Below, in pieces: positions 1-5,133 of a stretch of 5,133 nt of DNA (the first letter of the stretch is position 1; each line of letters opens with the position of its first letter). Origin of the DNA: Gammaproteobacteria bacterium (GTDB lineage Bacteria; Pseudomonadota; Gammaproteobacteria; JAPPPA01); NCBI GenBank assembly GCA_028817755.1, contig JAPPPA010000273.1, positions 1-5,133 of the forward strand, in the 5' to 3' direction. The translations under genes and the position numbers were made by a program. Under the pieces are notes generated by a model. The model saw nothing but the letters and a program-made list of their open reading frames with translations, made no database searches and had not been told where the DNA came from.

Positions 1-97
1 GCGGATTATGCGGTTATTTGGATTGCAAATCCAGCGGGCTACAAAAGCGCCATTCATTGTTTAGTTCAGAAACCGCAAGAACTTTTTTAGTAGAAAC
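1..97. other. Non-coding region upstream of the gcv promoter
   Basis: I see no supportable gene here. The open frame that begins at 18 and runs to 365 passes straight through the riboswitch and terminator, so it is not credible as a protein. The only structure I notice is a short inverted repeat at 18-34 around the loop TTGCAAA. It looks like a cysteine tRNA anticodon arm, but no T arm follows it. The gene upstream lies outside the window, so I cannot tell whether this stretch is its 3' region or a divergent promoter. Confidence 0.5.
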
Positions 98-106
98 TGA
101 TAGAAT
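98..106 (+). promoter_or_regulatory. Candidate extended -10 promoter for the gcv operon
   Basis: TGATAGAAT matches the extended -10 pattern TGnTATAAT, with five of six hexamer bases plus the upstream TG at 98-99. I see no convincing -35 box at 16-18 bases spacing; the bases around 77-84 (AAGAACTT) are poor, which an extended -10 can tolerate. It would start transcription near 113, giving a leader of about 330 bases that contains the whole riboswitch. The position fits and the sequence match is reasonable, but this is inference. The TTGATT at 118-123 was considered as a -35, but its start site would fall inside aptamer 1. Confidence 0.45.
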
Positions 107-117
107 CCACGCACGAT

Positions 118-144
118 TTGATTCGCAGGTTTTGCTGCAATCAA
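118..144 (+). other. Leader RNA hairpin directly upstream of the riboswitch
   Basis: Bases 118-128 can pair with 135-144: ten base pairs with a single bulged C at 124 and a loop of six bases (129-134). It lies between the predicted transcription start and aptamer 1, and it abuts the first paired base of aptamer 1 (145), so both helices could form together and stack. It has no U-tract and is not a terminator. A role in protecting the 5' end or in guiding aptamer folding is possible but not shown. Confidence 0.4.
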
Positions 145-342
145 TAATGTGGTGGGAGAGTTTGCTTAGTTTTCAAAAAACTAGCCGCAAACGCCGAAGG
201 CGCAACTCGCTCGGAATCGCTCAGGTATCAGGACCGCCGCATTACACATCGACTCTGGAGAGCGGTGCCATTCAATGGTTACCCACCGAAGGGGAAAGGG
301 CCTGCAAAGCAAGGCTCCAATCTCTCAGGTACATGGACAGAG
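145..342 (+). ncRNA. Tandem glycine riboswitch (two aptamers)
   Basis: Two copies of the glycine aptamer core are visible. Aptamer 1 (about 145-244) has GGAGAG at 155-160, CCGAAGG at 194-200, CAGGTA at 222-227 and GGAC at 231-234. Aptamer 2 (about 253-342) has the same blocks at 257-262, 286-292, 326-331 and 335-338. P1 of aptamer 1 can form eleven continuous pairs between 145-155 and 234-244, two of them G-U. P1 of aptamer 2 pairs CTCTG (253-257) with CAGAG (338-342), and its P2 pairs 258-262 with 322-326. Both have variable hairpins, for example 161-173 with 177-191 in aptamer 1. The family binds glycine in each aptamer and commonly activates glycine cleavage operons, which is exactly what follows here. 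The arrangement with a terminator downstream points to transcriptional control, probably switched on by glycine. The identification is very secure; the direction of switching is inferred. Confidence 0.96.
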
Positions 343-415
343 GGGCGACAAAGTTTATTTCTTAGACTGACTAGAAAAGTGAGTCTGCTGGGATACACTT
401 TGTCGCCCCTTTTTT
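341..415 (+). terminator. Riboswitch-controlled intrinsic terminator (expression platform)
   Basis: Bases 341-354 (AGGGGCGACAAAGT) are perfectly complementary to 397-410, giving fourteen base pairs, followed by a run of six T at 410-415. The long loop folds further: 364-368 pairs with 382-386, and 370-372 with 378-380. The terminator ends 26 bases before the gcvT start. Its 5' arm begins inside the 3' strand of aptamer 2 P1 (338-342), so the two structures share bases 341-342. A longer P1, adding TCG (249-251) with CGA (346-348), would cover more of the arm and make the two structures mutually exclusive. Confidence 0.93.
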
Positions 416-441
416 GTGTCTGTAATTGATGGGAACTGTTT

Positions 442-1530
442 ATGTCAGCACTGGCTCGCACACCTCTTTATAACGCTCATGTTGCCGCAGGCGGCAAGTT
501 GGTTGATTTTGCTGGCTGGGAAATGCCAGTGCATTACGGCTCGCAAGTAGAAGAGCACCATGCTGTGCGTCAAGCCAGTGGCATGTTTGATGTGTCGCAT
601 ATGACCGTGGTGGATTTGCGCGGCGCTGATGTGCGTGCGTTCTTACAACAGCTCGTTGCAAACGACGTTGCCAAGCTAAAAGAAGGCGGTAAGGCACTTT
701 ACACCTGCATGCTAGACGAGCAGGGCGGTGTGATTGACGACCTTATTATTTATTTCATGTCTGAAGACTGGTTCCGCTTGGTGGTGAATGCCGCCACGCG
801 TGAAAAAGACATGGCATGGATTACCCAGCAAGCGGCTGGCCGTGACTTAACGGTGGCGGAACGCCCTGAGTTGGCAATGGTTGCTGTGCAAGGCCCAGAA
901 GCGCGTGAAAAAGTGCATGGCTTAGTGTCCGGTGATTTAGCCGCAGCTGCGACAGAGCTAAAACCATTTAGCGCCGCCAGTGAAGGCGAGCTATTTATCG
1001 GCCGCACCGGTTACACCGGCGAAGACGGCTACGAAATTATTCTTCCGGCTGCAGACGCCGAAGGTTTCTGGAACCAGTTGTTAGATGCTGGTGTTCGTCC
1101 TTGTGGCCTTGGAGCACGAGATACCTTACGCCTTGAAGCGGGTATGAACCTTTACGGTTCAGATATGGACGAAACCACTTCACCATTAGAGTCTGGCCTA
1201 GCGTGGACCGTGGCGATGCAAGACGATCGTGACTTTAATGGTCGTGCTGCGCTGCAAGCCCAAAAAGACAGCGGTGTGCCTCGCAAAATGGTTGGCCTCG
1301 TATTAGAAGGTCGCGGTGTTTTACGCGGCCATCAGAAAATTGTTGTTGATGATCAAGAGGTTGGCGAAGTGACCTCAGGTACTTGGTCGCCTTCTTTAGA
1401 GCAGTCGATTGCCTTGGCACGTGTTACTAGTGGCTCCGGTGATCAAGTCAACGTTCAGATTCGTAATAAACAAGTGCCAGCGCGCGTGGTGAAATACCCG
1501 TTTGTGCGTAACGGCAAACCACTGATTTAA
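442..1530 (+). CDS. gcvT: Aminomethyltransferase, glycine cleavage T-protein
   Basis: This T-protein takes the aminomethyl group carried by lipoylated GcvH, transfers the one-carbon unit to tetrahydrofolate to give 5,10-methylene-THF, and releases ammonia; it acts in the cytoplasm. It has 362 residues, against 364 in E. coli. The N-terminal folate-binding region shows DFAGWEMPVHYGS (22-34), GMFDVSHM (47-54), and GGVIDDLI (95-102), which holds the catalytic aspartate of the family. VVNAATREKD (114-123), TGYTGEDGYEI (189-199) and CGLGARDTLRLEAGMNLYG (221-239) follow, and the C-terminal barrel domain ends in a VRNGKP tail. The ATG at 442 gives the expected N-terminus (ALARTPLY). A modest Shine-Dalgarno, GGGAA at 431-435, lies six bases upstream. 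It is the first gene after the riboswitch terminator, so it is directly under glycine control. Nothing is truncated or missing. The related folate protein YgfZ is excluded by the intact GcvT motifs and the neighbours. Confidence 0.98.
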   Translation: MSALARTPLYNAHVAAGGKLVDFAGWEMPVHYGSQVEEHHAVRQASGMFDVSHMTVVDLRGADVRAFLQQLVANDVAKLKEGGKALYTCMLDEQGGVIDDLIIYFMSEDWFRLVVNAATREKDMAWITQQAAGRDLTVAERPELAMVAVQGPEAREKVHGLVSGDLAAAATELKPFSAASEGELFIGRTGYTGEDGYEIILPAADAEGFWNQLLDAGVRPCGLGARDTLRLEAGMNLYGSDMDETTSPLESGLAWTVAMQDDRDFNGRAALQAQKDSGVPRKMVGLVLEGRGVLRGHQKIVVDDQEVGEVTSGTWSPSLEQSIALARVTSGSGDQVNVQIRNKQVPARVVKYPFVRNGKPLI

Positions 1531-1541
1531 TCTTTTTCTTT

Positions 1542-1546
1542 AGGAG
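1542..1546 (+). promoter_or_regulatory. Ribosome binding site that decides the gcvH start
   Basis: AGGAG lies three bases before a GTG (1550) and six bases before an ATG (1553). The six-base spacing is the normal one, and it gives the N-terminus MSNIPAELKY, which matches the start of E. coli GcvH (MSNVPAELKY). The GTG would add only one methionine. Confidence 0.8.
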
Positions 1547-1552
1547 TTTGTG

Positions 1553-1939
1553 ATGAGCAACATCCCAGCAGAATTAAAATACGCTAAATCCCACGAGTGG
1601 GTAAAAGACAATGGTGACGGTACCTTCACCGTAGGTATTACCGACCATGCACAAGAAGCCTTAGGCGACCTTGTTTTTGTTGAAACGCCAGAAGTGGGCG
1701 ACCACTTCAGCGCCGGTGATGATTTCGCGGTAGTGGAATCTGTAAAAGCCGCTTCAGACGTTTACGCGCCAATCAGCGGTGAAGTGACTCAAGCTAACGA
1801 AGCCTTAGCCGATGCGCCAGAAACCGTAAACGATTCGCCATATGAAGATGGCTGGATTGCCATTATCAAAGCAGACGATGCTTCTGAAGTTGATGCGCTG
1901 TTAGATGCTGAAGGCTACGAAGCCTCTCTAGAAGACTAG
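1553..1939 (+). CDS. gcvH: Glycine cleavage system H-protein (lipoyl carrier)
   Basis: GcvH is the mobile lipoyl carrier. It accepts the aminomethyl group from the P-protein, presents it to GcvT, and is re-oxidised by the L-protein (dihydrolipoamide dehydrogenase), which is not encoded in this window. From the ATG it has 128 residues, against 129 in E. coli. The lipoyl domain fills nearly the whole protein. Key motifs are SHEWV (13-17), VGITDHAQEALGDLVFVE (27-44), and VESVKAASD (61-69), in which Lys65 is the lipoylation site, then YAPISGEV and the C-terminal EGYEASLED. It starts 22 bases after gcvT, so the two are surely cotranscribed. An 86-base gap follows, the largest within the operon, containing a stable hairpin. 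Lipoate attachment must come from LipB/LipA or LplA encoded elsewhere. The start at 1553 is preferred to the GTG at 1550 because of the ribosome binding site spacing. Confidence 0.98.
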   Translation: MSNIPAELKYAKSHEWVKDNGDGTFTVGITDHAQEALGDLVFVETPEVGDHFSAGDDFAVVESVKAASDVYAPISGEVTQANEALADAPETVNDSPYEDGWIAIIKADDASEVDALLDAEGYEASLED

Positions 1940-1962
1940 TCCTGGGGCTAGTTCTTCTCGTG

Positions 1963-1980
1963 CGGGTGCTTCGGCGCCCG
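1963..1980 (+). other. Intercistronic C(UUCG)G hairpin between gcvH and gcvPA
   Basis: CGGGTGC (1963-1969) pairs with GCGCCCG (1974-1980) around a TTCG loop: seven pairs, one of them G-U, closed by C-G. This is the unusually stable cUUCGg tetraloop class. The bases after it (TGATTGCAAT) carry no U-tract, so it is not a standard intrinsic terminator. Hairpins of this kind within operons can block 3' exonucleases and stabilise the upstream message, which here would favour gcvT and gcvH over gcvPA and gcvPB. That role is inferred. Confidence 0.7.
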
Positions 1981-1996
1981 TGATTGCAATGACATG

Positions 1997-2009
1997 GGAG
2001 CAAGGCTCC
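1997..2009 (+). other. Small hairpin holding the only purine-rich element before gcvPA
   Basis: GGAGC (1997-2001) pairs with GCTCC (2005-2009) around AAG. It contains the only good Shine-Dalgarno-like sequence upstream of gcvPA, but that element lies about 25 bases from the ATG at 2026 and is base-paired, so it is unlikely to serve as the ribosome binding site directly. Confidence 0.35.
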
Positions 2010-2025
2010 ACCGATAGATATTGCT

Positions 2026-3396
2026 ATGCCATTTATTCCACATACCGAAACTGAGATTCGCAGCATGCTCGACACCATTGGTGTTAACGAGCTAGAAGCG
2101 ATTTTTGATGAAATTCCAGATGACCTGCGTTGCGGCCAATTAGAAGGCGTACCAGAAGGGTTAACTGAATACGAAGTAACGCGTTTATTGCACCAACGTG
2201 CGGCAGAAGACCAAGCCTTGTCTTGCTTCGCTGGCGCCGGCGCTTATGACCACCACATTCCAGCAGCGGTATGGGAAATCACCACGCGTGGTGAGTTTTA
2301 CAGTGCTTACACCCCGTATCAGGCAGAAGCCAGCCAAGGCACGCTGCAACTGATTTATGAATACCAAAGCATGATGGCCAGCCTCACCGGCATGGACATC
2401 TCTAATGCTTCGCTTTACGACGGTGCCTCGGCACTGGCTGAAGCGGTATTGATGGCGGTACGTGCTAACCGTAAGAGTAAGTCACGCAAGTTATTGGTTG
2501 CTGGCACGGTTAATCCAACCTATCGCAAAGTCACTAACGTCATTGTTCATAACCAGAACATTAGCCTCGACGAAGTGCCGTTTGATAACGCCAGCGGTAC
2601 TACCGTAACTGCAGCGCTAGAAGCGCATGCCGGTGAAGATTACGCCGCGCTGGTTATTCAGCAGCCTAACTTCTTTGGCAGCCTAGAAGCTGTTGATGAA
2701 ATGACCGACTGGGCACATGCCAACGGTATGTTGGTGGTGGCTGTGGCTAACCCAATGACCTTGGCTGCGTTGAAAGCGCCGGGCCAATGGGGAGAGAAGG
2801 GCGCGGATATTGCCTGCGGTGAAGGTCAGCCTCTGGGTGTGCCAATGAGCTCAGGTGGCCCTTACTACGGCTTTATGTGCTGTAAGCAACCGCTAGCGCG
2901 TCAAATGCCGGGTCGTATTGTTGGCCGTACCGTCGATTTGGATGGCAACCCTGGTTTTGCGTTAACACTGCAAGCGCGTGAGCAGCATATTCGCCGTTCA
3001 AAGGCGACCTCGAATATTTGCACCAACCAAGGCCTTTGTGTAACTGCATCGACCATTTATATGTCGTTGCTTGGTCCAGAAGGTTTGGCACGTGTTGCAA
3101 GTGCCTCGCATAAAAATATGAATGCGTTACTAGCCGCGATTAAGGATATTGATGGCGTTAGTGTGGCTCACGCTGGCCCAAGCTTCCACGAGGCTTTAAT
3201 TACCTTATCTAAGCCAGCCGCAGTAGTCATTGAGCAAATGGCCAATCTTGGCTTCTTGGCGGGTGTATCGGTATCCGAAGATTATCCGCAGTACGAAAAT
3301 GCCTTACTGGTATGCACCACTGAAACCAAGAATGACGCGGACATTGCCGCGTACGCCACGGCGCTAAACACTGTGCTAAACGGGGAGGCTGCGTAA
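2026..3396 (+). CDS. gcvPA: Glycine dehydrogenase (decarboxylating) subunit 1, P-protein N-terminal half
   Basis: This is the alpha subunit of the split P-protein, which with GcvPB decarboxylates glycine using PLP and loads the remaining aminomethyl group on GcvH. Its 456 residues are the usual length for the family. It corresponds to the N-terminal half of the single-chain P-protein of E. coli. The start MPFIPHTE is typical of GcvPA. Strong motifs are GAGAYDHHIPA (70-80), TTRGEFYSAYTPYQAEASQG (86-105), TGMDISNASLYDGASALAEA (121-140) and SSGGPYYGFM (275-284), with RSKATSNICTNQ (324-335) near the C-terminal domain. This half has an aminotransferase-like fold but lacks the PLP lysine, which lies in GcvPB, as expected. 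The ATG at 2026 is supported by conservation, yet it has no clear Shine-Dalgarno: the ten bases before it read GATATTGCT. Translation may be weak. Its stop overlaps the gcvPB start by one base. Confidence 0.97.
   Translation: MPFIPHTETEIRSMLDTIGVNELEAIFDEIPDDLRCGQLEGVPEGLTEYEVTRLLHQRAAEDQALSCFAGAGAYDHHIPAAVWEITTRGEFYSAYTPYQAEASQGTLQLIYEYQSMMASLTGMDISNASLYDGASALAEAVLMAVRANRKSKSRKLLVAGTVNPTYRKVTNVIVHNQNISLDEVPFDNASGTTVTAALEAHAGEDYAALVIQQPNFFGSLEAVDEMTDWAHANGMLVVAVANPMTLAALKAPGQWGEKGADIACGEGQPLGVPMSSGGPYYGFMCCKQPLARQMPGRIVGRTVDLDGNPGFALTLQAREQHIRRSKATSNICTNQGLCVTASTIYMSLLGPEGLARVASASHKNMNALLAAIKDIDGVSVAHAGPSFHEALITLSKPAAVVIEQMANLGFLAGVSVSEDYPQYENALLVCTTETKNDADIAAYATALNTVLNGEAA
3382..3388 (+). 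promoter_or_regulatory. Strong ribosome binding site of gcvPB inside the end of gcvPA
   Basis: GGGGAGG lies seven bases before the ATG at 3396, within the last codons of gcvPA. Together with the TAATG stop-start overlap it points to reinitiation by ribosomes finishing gcvPA, which would help make the two P-protein subunits in equal amounts. It also supports the ATG at 3396 over the later GTG or ATG codons at 3408 and 3414. Confidence 0.75.
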
Positions 3397-4865
3397 TGGT
3401 TGATGCAGTGAAAATGGAAAAGGTTATTTTCGAGCACTCTGTTTCTGGCCGCCGTGCGACCGTGCAGGCGCCAGCCGTTGCAGCGGATTTCTCTGATTTG
3501 CCAAGCGCGCTATTGCGTGAAGACAAGCCGTTATTGCCAGAAACTTCTGAGCTACAAGTCGTGCGTCACTACACACGCTTGTCGCAGAAAAACTTCTCGA
3601 TTGATACGCAGTTTTACCCACTGGGTAGCTGCACCATGAAATACAACCCGCGTGCTTGTAATACCTTGGCGATGTTGCCGAACTTCTTGGCGCGTCACCC
3701 GCTAGCACCTGCGAGCCACAGCCAAGGTTTCTTGGCTTGCATGCACGACCTGCAAGAAATTTTGCAGGAGGTAACTGGCATGAAAGGTGTATCGCTAACG
3801 CCAATGGCAGGTGCTCAAGGCGAGTTTGCTGGTGTGGCGATGATCATGGCTTATCACCGTCAACGCGGTGATATGGAACGTAATGAAATTATCGTTCCCG
3901 ATGCCGCGCACGGCACTAACCCGGCAACCGCCGTGATGTGTGGTTGTGTGGTGAAAGAAATTCCTACCGGCCCTGATGGCGATGTCGATGTTGAAGCGCT
4001 AAAAGCTGTTGTTGGTCCTAACACCGCGGGCATCATGCTCACCAACCCATCAACCGTGGGCGTGTTTGAGCGCAAGATTGAAGAGATTTCTAAGATCGTG
4101 CACGAAGCCGGTGGCCTGCTTTATTACGATGGTGCCAACCTAAACGCGATCTTGGGCAAAGTACGTCCGGGCGATATGGGCTTTGATGTGATTCATATGA
4201 ATCTACACAAAACCTTCTCAACCCCGCACGGTGGCGGTGGCCCCGGTTCAGGTGCCGTTGGTGTATCTGAGCGCTTAGTGCCGTTTATGCCAATGCCGCA
4301 TGTGCTGAAAGAGGGCGATCGTTATCGCTACGTTACTGAGGCTGATGTGCCCGATAGCATTGGACGTTTATCAGGTTGGGCGGGTAATGCCGGCGTAAAC
4401 CTGCGTGCTTATATCTACGCACGCCTATTGGGGCGTGATGGTATGCACCGTGTGGCCGAATTTGCAGCGCTAAACGCGAATTACCTACAAGCACGTTTAT
4501 CTGCAGCTGGTTTCGATTTGGCTTATCCAGATCGTCGCGCGAGCCACGAGTTTATTGTGACCTTGAAGCGTCAGGCTAAAGATATTGGTCTAACGGCTAC
4601 GGACATTGCCAAGCGCCTATTGGATAAATGCTTCCACGCACCCACCATTTACTTCCCGTTGTTGTTGACTTCGTGCTTGCTGATTGAGACGACTGAAAAT
4701 GAAGCTAAGGAAGATTTGGATGCCTTTGTGGAAGCAATGATCGAAATCTTGCGTGAGGCCGAAGCCGATATTGAAATGATCAAAGGCGCGCCGTACACCC
4801 AGCCAGTGCGTCGTTTAGATGATGTGAAAGCCGCACGTGAACTCGACGTGGTTTGGCCTAACTAA
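3396..4865 (+). CDS. gcvPB: Glycine dehydrogenase (decarboxylating) subunit 2, P-protein C-terminal half
   Basis: This is the beta subunit of the split P-protein and carries the cofactor. The PLP Schiff-base lysine is Lys272 in the motif HMNLHKTFSTPHGGGGPG (267-284). Asp245 in YYDGANLNA (243-251) fits the fold type I aspartate that contacts the PLP ring nitrogen. Other conserved blocks are LGSCTMKYNP (76-85), SLTPMAGAQGE (133-143), DAAHGTNPAT (169-178), GIMLTNPSTVGVFE (212-225) and the C-terminal APYTQPVRRLD (465-475). Its 489 residues are in the family range. It forms a complex, generally an alpha2-beta2 tetramer, with GcvPA. The start at 3396 shares its A with the gcvPA stop and has a strong ribosome binding site. 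The gene is followed after eleven bases by an intrinsic terminator, which closes the operon. It is intact, with no missing active-site residue that I can see. Confidence 0.98.
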   Translation: MVDAVKMEKVIFEHSVSGRRATVQAPAVAADFSDLPSALLREDKPLLPETSELQVVRHYTRLSQKNFSIDTQFYPLGSCTMKYNPRACNTLAMLPNFLARHPLAPASHSQGFLACMHDLQEILQEVTGMKGVSLTPMAGAQGEFAGVAMIMAYHRQRGDMERNEIIVPDAAHGTNPATAVMCGCVVKEIPTGPDGDVDVEALKAVVGPNTAGIMLTNPSTVGVFERKIEEISKIVHEAGGLLYYDGANLNAILGKVRPGDMGFDVIHMNLHKTFSTPHGGGGPGSGAVGVSERLVPFMPMPHVLKEGDRYRYVTEADVPDSIGRLSGWAGNAGVNLRAYIYARLLGRDGMHRVAEFAALNANYLQARLSAAGFDLAYPDRRASHEFIVTLKRQAKDIGLTATDIAKRLLDKCFHAPTIYFPLLLTSCLLIETTENEAKEDLDAFVEAMIEILREAEADIEMIKGAPYTQPVRRLDDVKAARELDVVWPN

Positions 4866-4876
4866 AACCTATACTG

Positions 4877-4903
4877 GCCCGCCTTGTTGAGGCGGGCTTT
4901 TTT
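4877..4903 (+). terminator. Intrinsic terminator after gcvPB
   Basis: GCCCGCC (4877-4883) pairs with GGCGGGC (4891-4897) around a seven-base loop (TTGTTGA), and a run of six T follows at 4898-4903. This is a textbook intrinsic terminator eleven bases after the gcvPB stop. It ends only 14 bases before the start codon of the next gene, so some read-through or an upstream internal promoter would be needed to express that gene from this side. Confidence 0.92.
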
Positions 4904-4917
4904 ATTTTGGAGACAAC

Positions 4918-5133
4918 ATGACTGCACTGATCTGCGGTTCTTTTGCTTTTGACAGCATCATGGTTTTTGAAGACCACTTTAAAAACCATATCCTCCCAGA
5001 CAAAATTCACATGCTTAACGTGGCCTTCTACGTGCCACAAATGCGCCGTGAATTTGGTGGCTGCGCGGGTAACATCGCTTACAACTTTCAGTTGCTAGAA
5101 GGTGATGGTGTGCCAATGGGCACGGTCGGCGTT
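4918..5133 (+). CDS. PfkB-family carbohydrate/nucleoside kinase, N-terminal part
   Basis: Only the first 72 codons are in the window; the gene runs off the right edge. The start reads MTALICGSFAFDSIMVF, the first beta strand and glycine-containing turn of the ribokinase/PfkB fold. MRREFGGCAGNIAYNFQLL (from about residue 42) matches the substrate-binding GG-x-x-N-A block of this superfamily, and a TVG follows at the edge. Proteobacterial proteins of this exact type are usually annotated as carbohydrate kinase or adenosine kinase; the substrate cannot be told from this part, and the C-terminal ATP-binding and catalytic GAGD motif lies outside. GGAG at 4909-4912 lies five bases before the ATG, so the start is well supported. 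It follows the gcvPB terminator in the same direction, so it may be a separate unit or be read at a lower level from the gcv operon. No functional link to glycine cleavage is evident. Confidence 0.88.
   Translation, partial: MTALICGSFAFDSIMVFEDHFKNHILPDKIHMLNVAFYVPQMRREFGGCAGNIAYNFQLLEGDGVPMGTVGV

Noticed and set aside
1..65. Functional cysteine tRNA gene
   Set aside because: The anticodon arm is tRNA-like, but the spacing between the D-loop and the anticodon stem is short, and no T arm or matching acceptor 3' strand follows.
118..147. TTGATT with a downstream AT-rich hexamer as the gcv promoter
   Set aside because: The -10 match is poor (TCAATA or CAATAA), and transcription would begin inside the first strand of aptamer 1, destroying the riboswitch.
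18..365. Open frame of 115 codons on the + strand ahead of gcvT
   Set aside because: It runs through both glycine aptamers and into the terminator, has no ribosome binding site at its start, and its product has no recognisable features. The constraint here is RNA structure.
1963..1980. Hairpin after gcvH as an intrinsic terminator
   Set aside because: No T-run follows the stem, and the P-protein genes needed for the same pathway lie directly downstream.
1989..2054. Small leader peptides before gcvPA (ATG at 1989, 21 codons; ATG at 1994, 7 codons)
   Set aside because: Neither has a Shine-Dalgarno or a peptide composition suggesting attenuation; the longer one simply overlaps the gcvPA start in another frame.
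3424..3804. 126-codon frame on the - strand inside gcvPB, and similar opposite-strand frames across the gcv genes
   Set aside because: They are shadows of strongly conserved genes, with no ribosome binding sites and low-quality predicted proteins.
4918..5133. A specific adenosine kinase or ribokinase name for the partial gene
   Set aside because: Only the N-terminal 72 residues are present; the family is clear but the substrate is not, so no gene symbol is given.

Overview
The window is a glycine cleavage (gcv) operon from a proteobacterium, most likely a gammaproteobacterium. Four genes run on the + strand in the order gcvT, gcvH, gcvPA, gcvPB, followed by the first 72 codons of a PfkB-family sugar/nucleoside kinase. 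GcvT and GcvH read closely like the Escherichia coli proteins in length and motifs. The P-protein, however, is split into two subunits, as in a number of non-enteric Gammaproteobacteria and Betaproteobacteria. Base composition and codon use look uniform across the genes, and there is no sign of mobile DNA, CRISPR or recent transfer. I cannot name a genus.

Layout. Bases 1-441 hold no protein gene but are dense in regulatory signals: a possible extended -10 promoter near 98-106, a leader hairpin at 118-144, a tandem glycine riboswitch (about 145-342) and an intrinsic terminator (341-415) that ends 26 bases before gcvT. The four gcv genes then occupy 442-4865. gcvT and gcvH are 22 bases apart. 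gcvH and gcvPA are 86 bases apart, with a stable C(UUCG)G hairpin between them. gcvPA and gcvPB overlap by one base (TAATG). A second intrinsic terminator (4877-4903) follows gcvPB, and the partial kinase starts at 4918 with its own ribosome binding site and no room for a conventional promoter.

How it works together. The P-protein (GcvPA plus GcvPB, with PLP on Lys272 of GcvPB) decarboxylates glycine and passes the aminomethyl group to the lipoyl-lysine of GcvH (Lys65). GcvT moves the one-carbon unit to tetrahydrofolate and releases ammonia. The L-protein (dihydrolipoamide dehydrogenase) that re-oxidises GcvH is not encoded here. The riboswitch most likely acts as a glycine-activated ON switch: glycine binding favours aptamer 2 pairing that competes with the terminator, so the operon is read when its substrate is abundant.

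This is a known, largely orthodox system. I found no new enzyme system. The points worth a second look are regulatory: the exact switching geometry of the riboswitch, the hairpin and weak ribosome binding site between gcvH and gcvPA, and the terminator wedged between gcvPB and the kinase.
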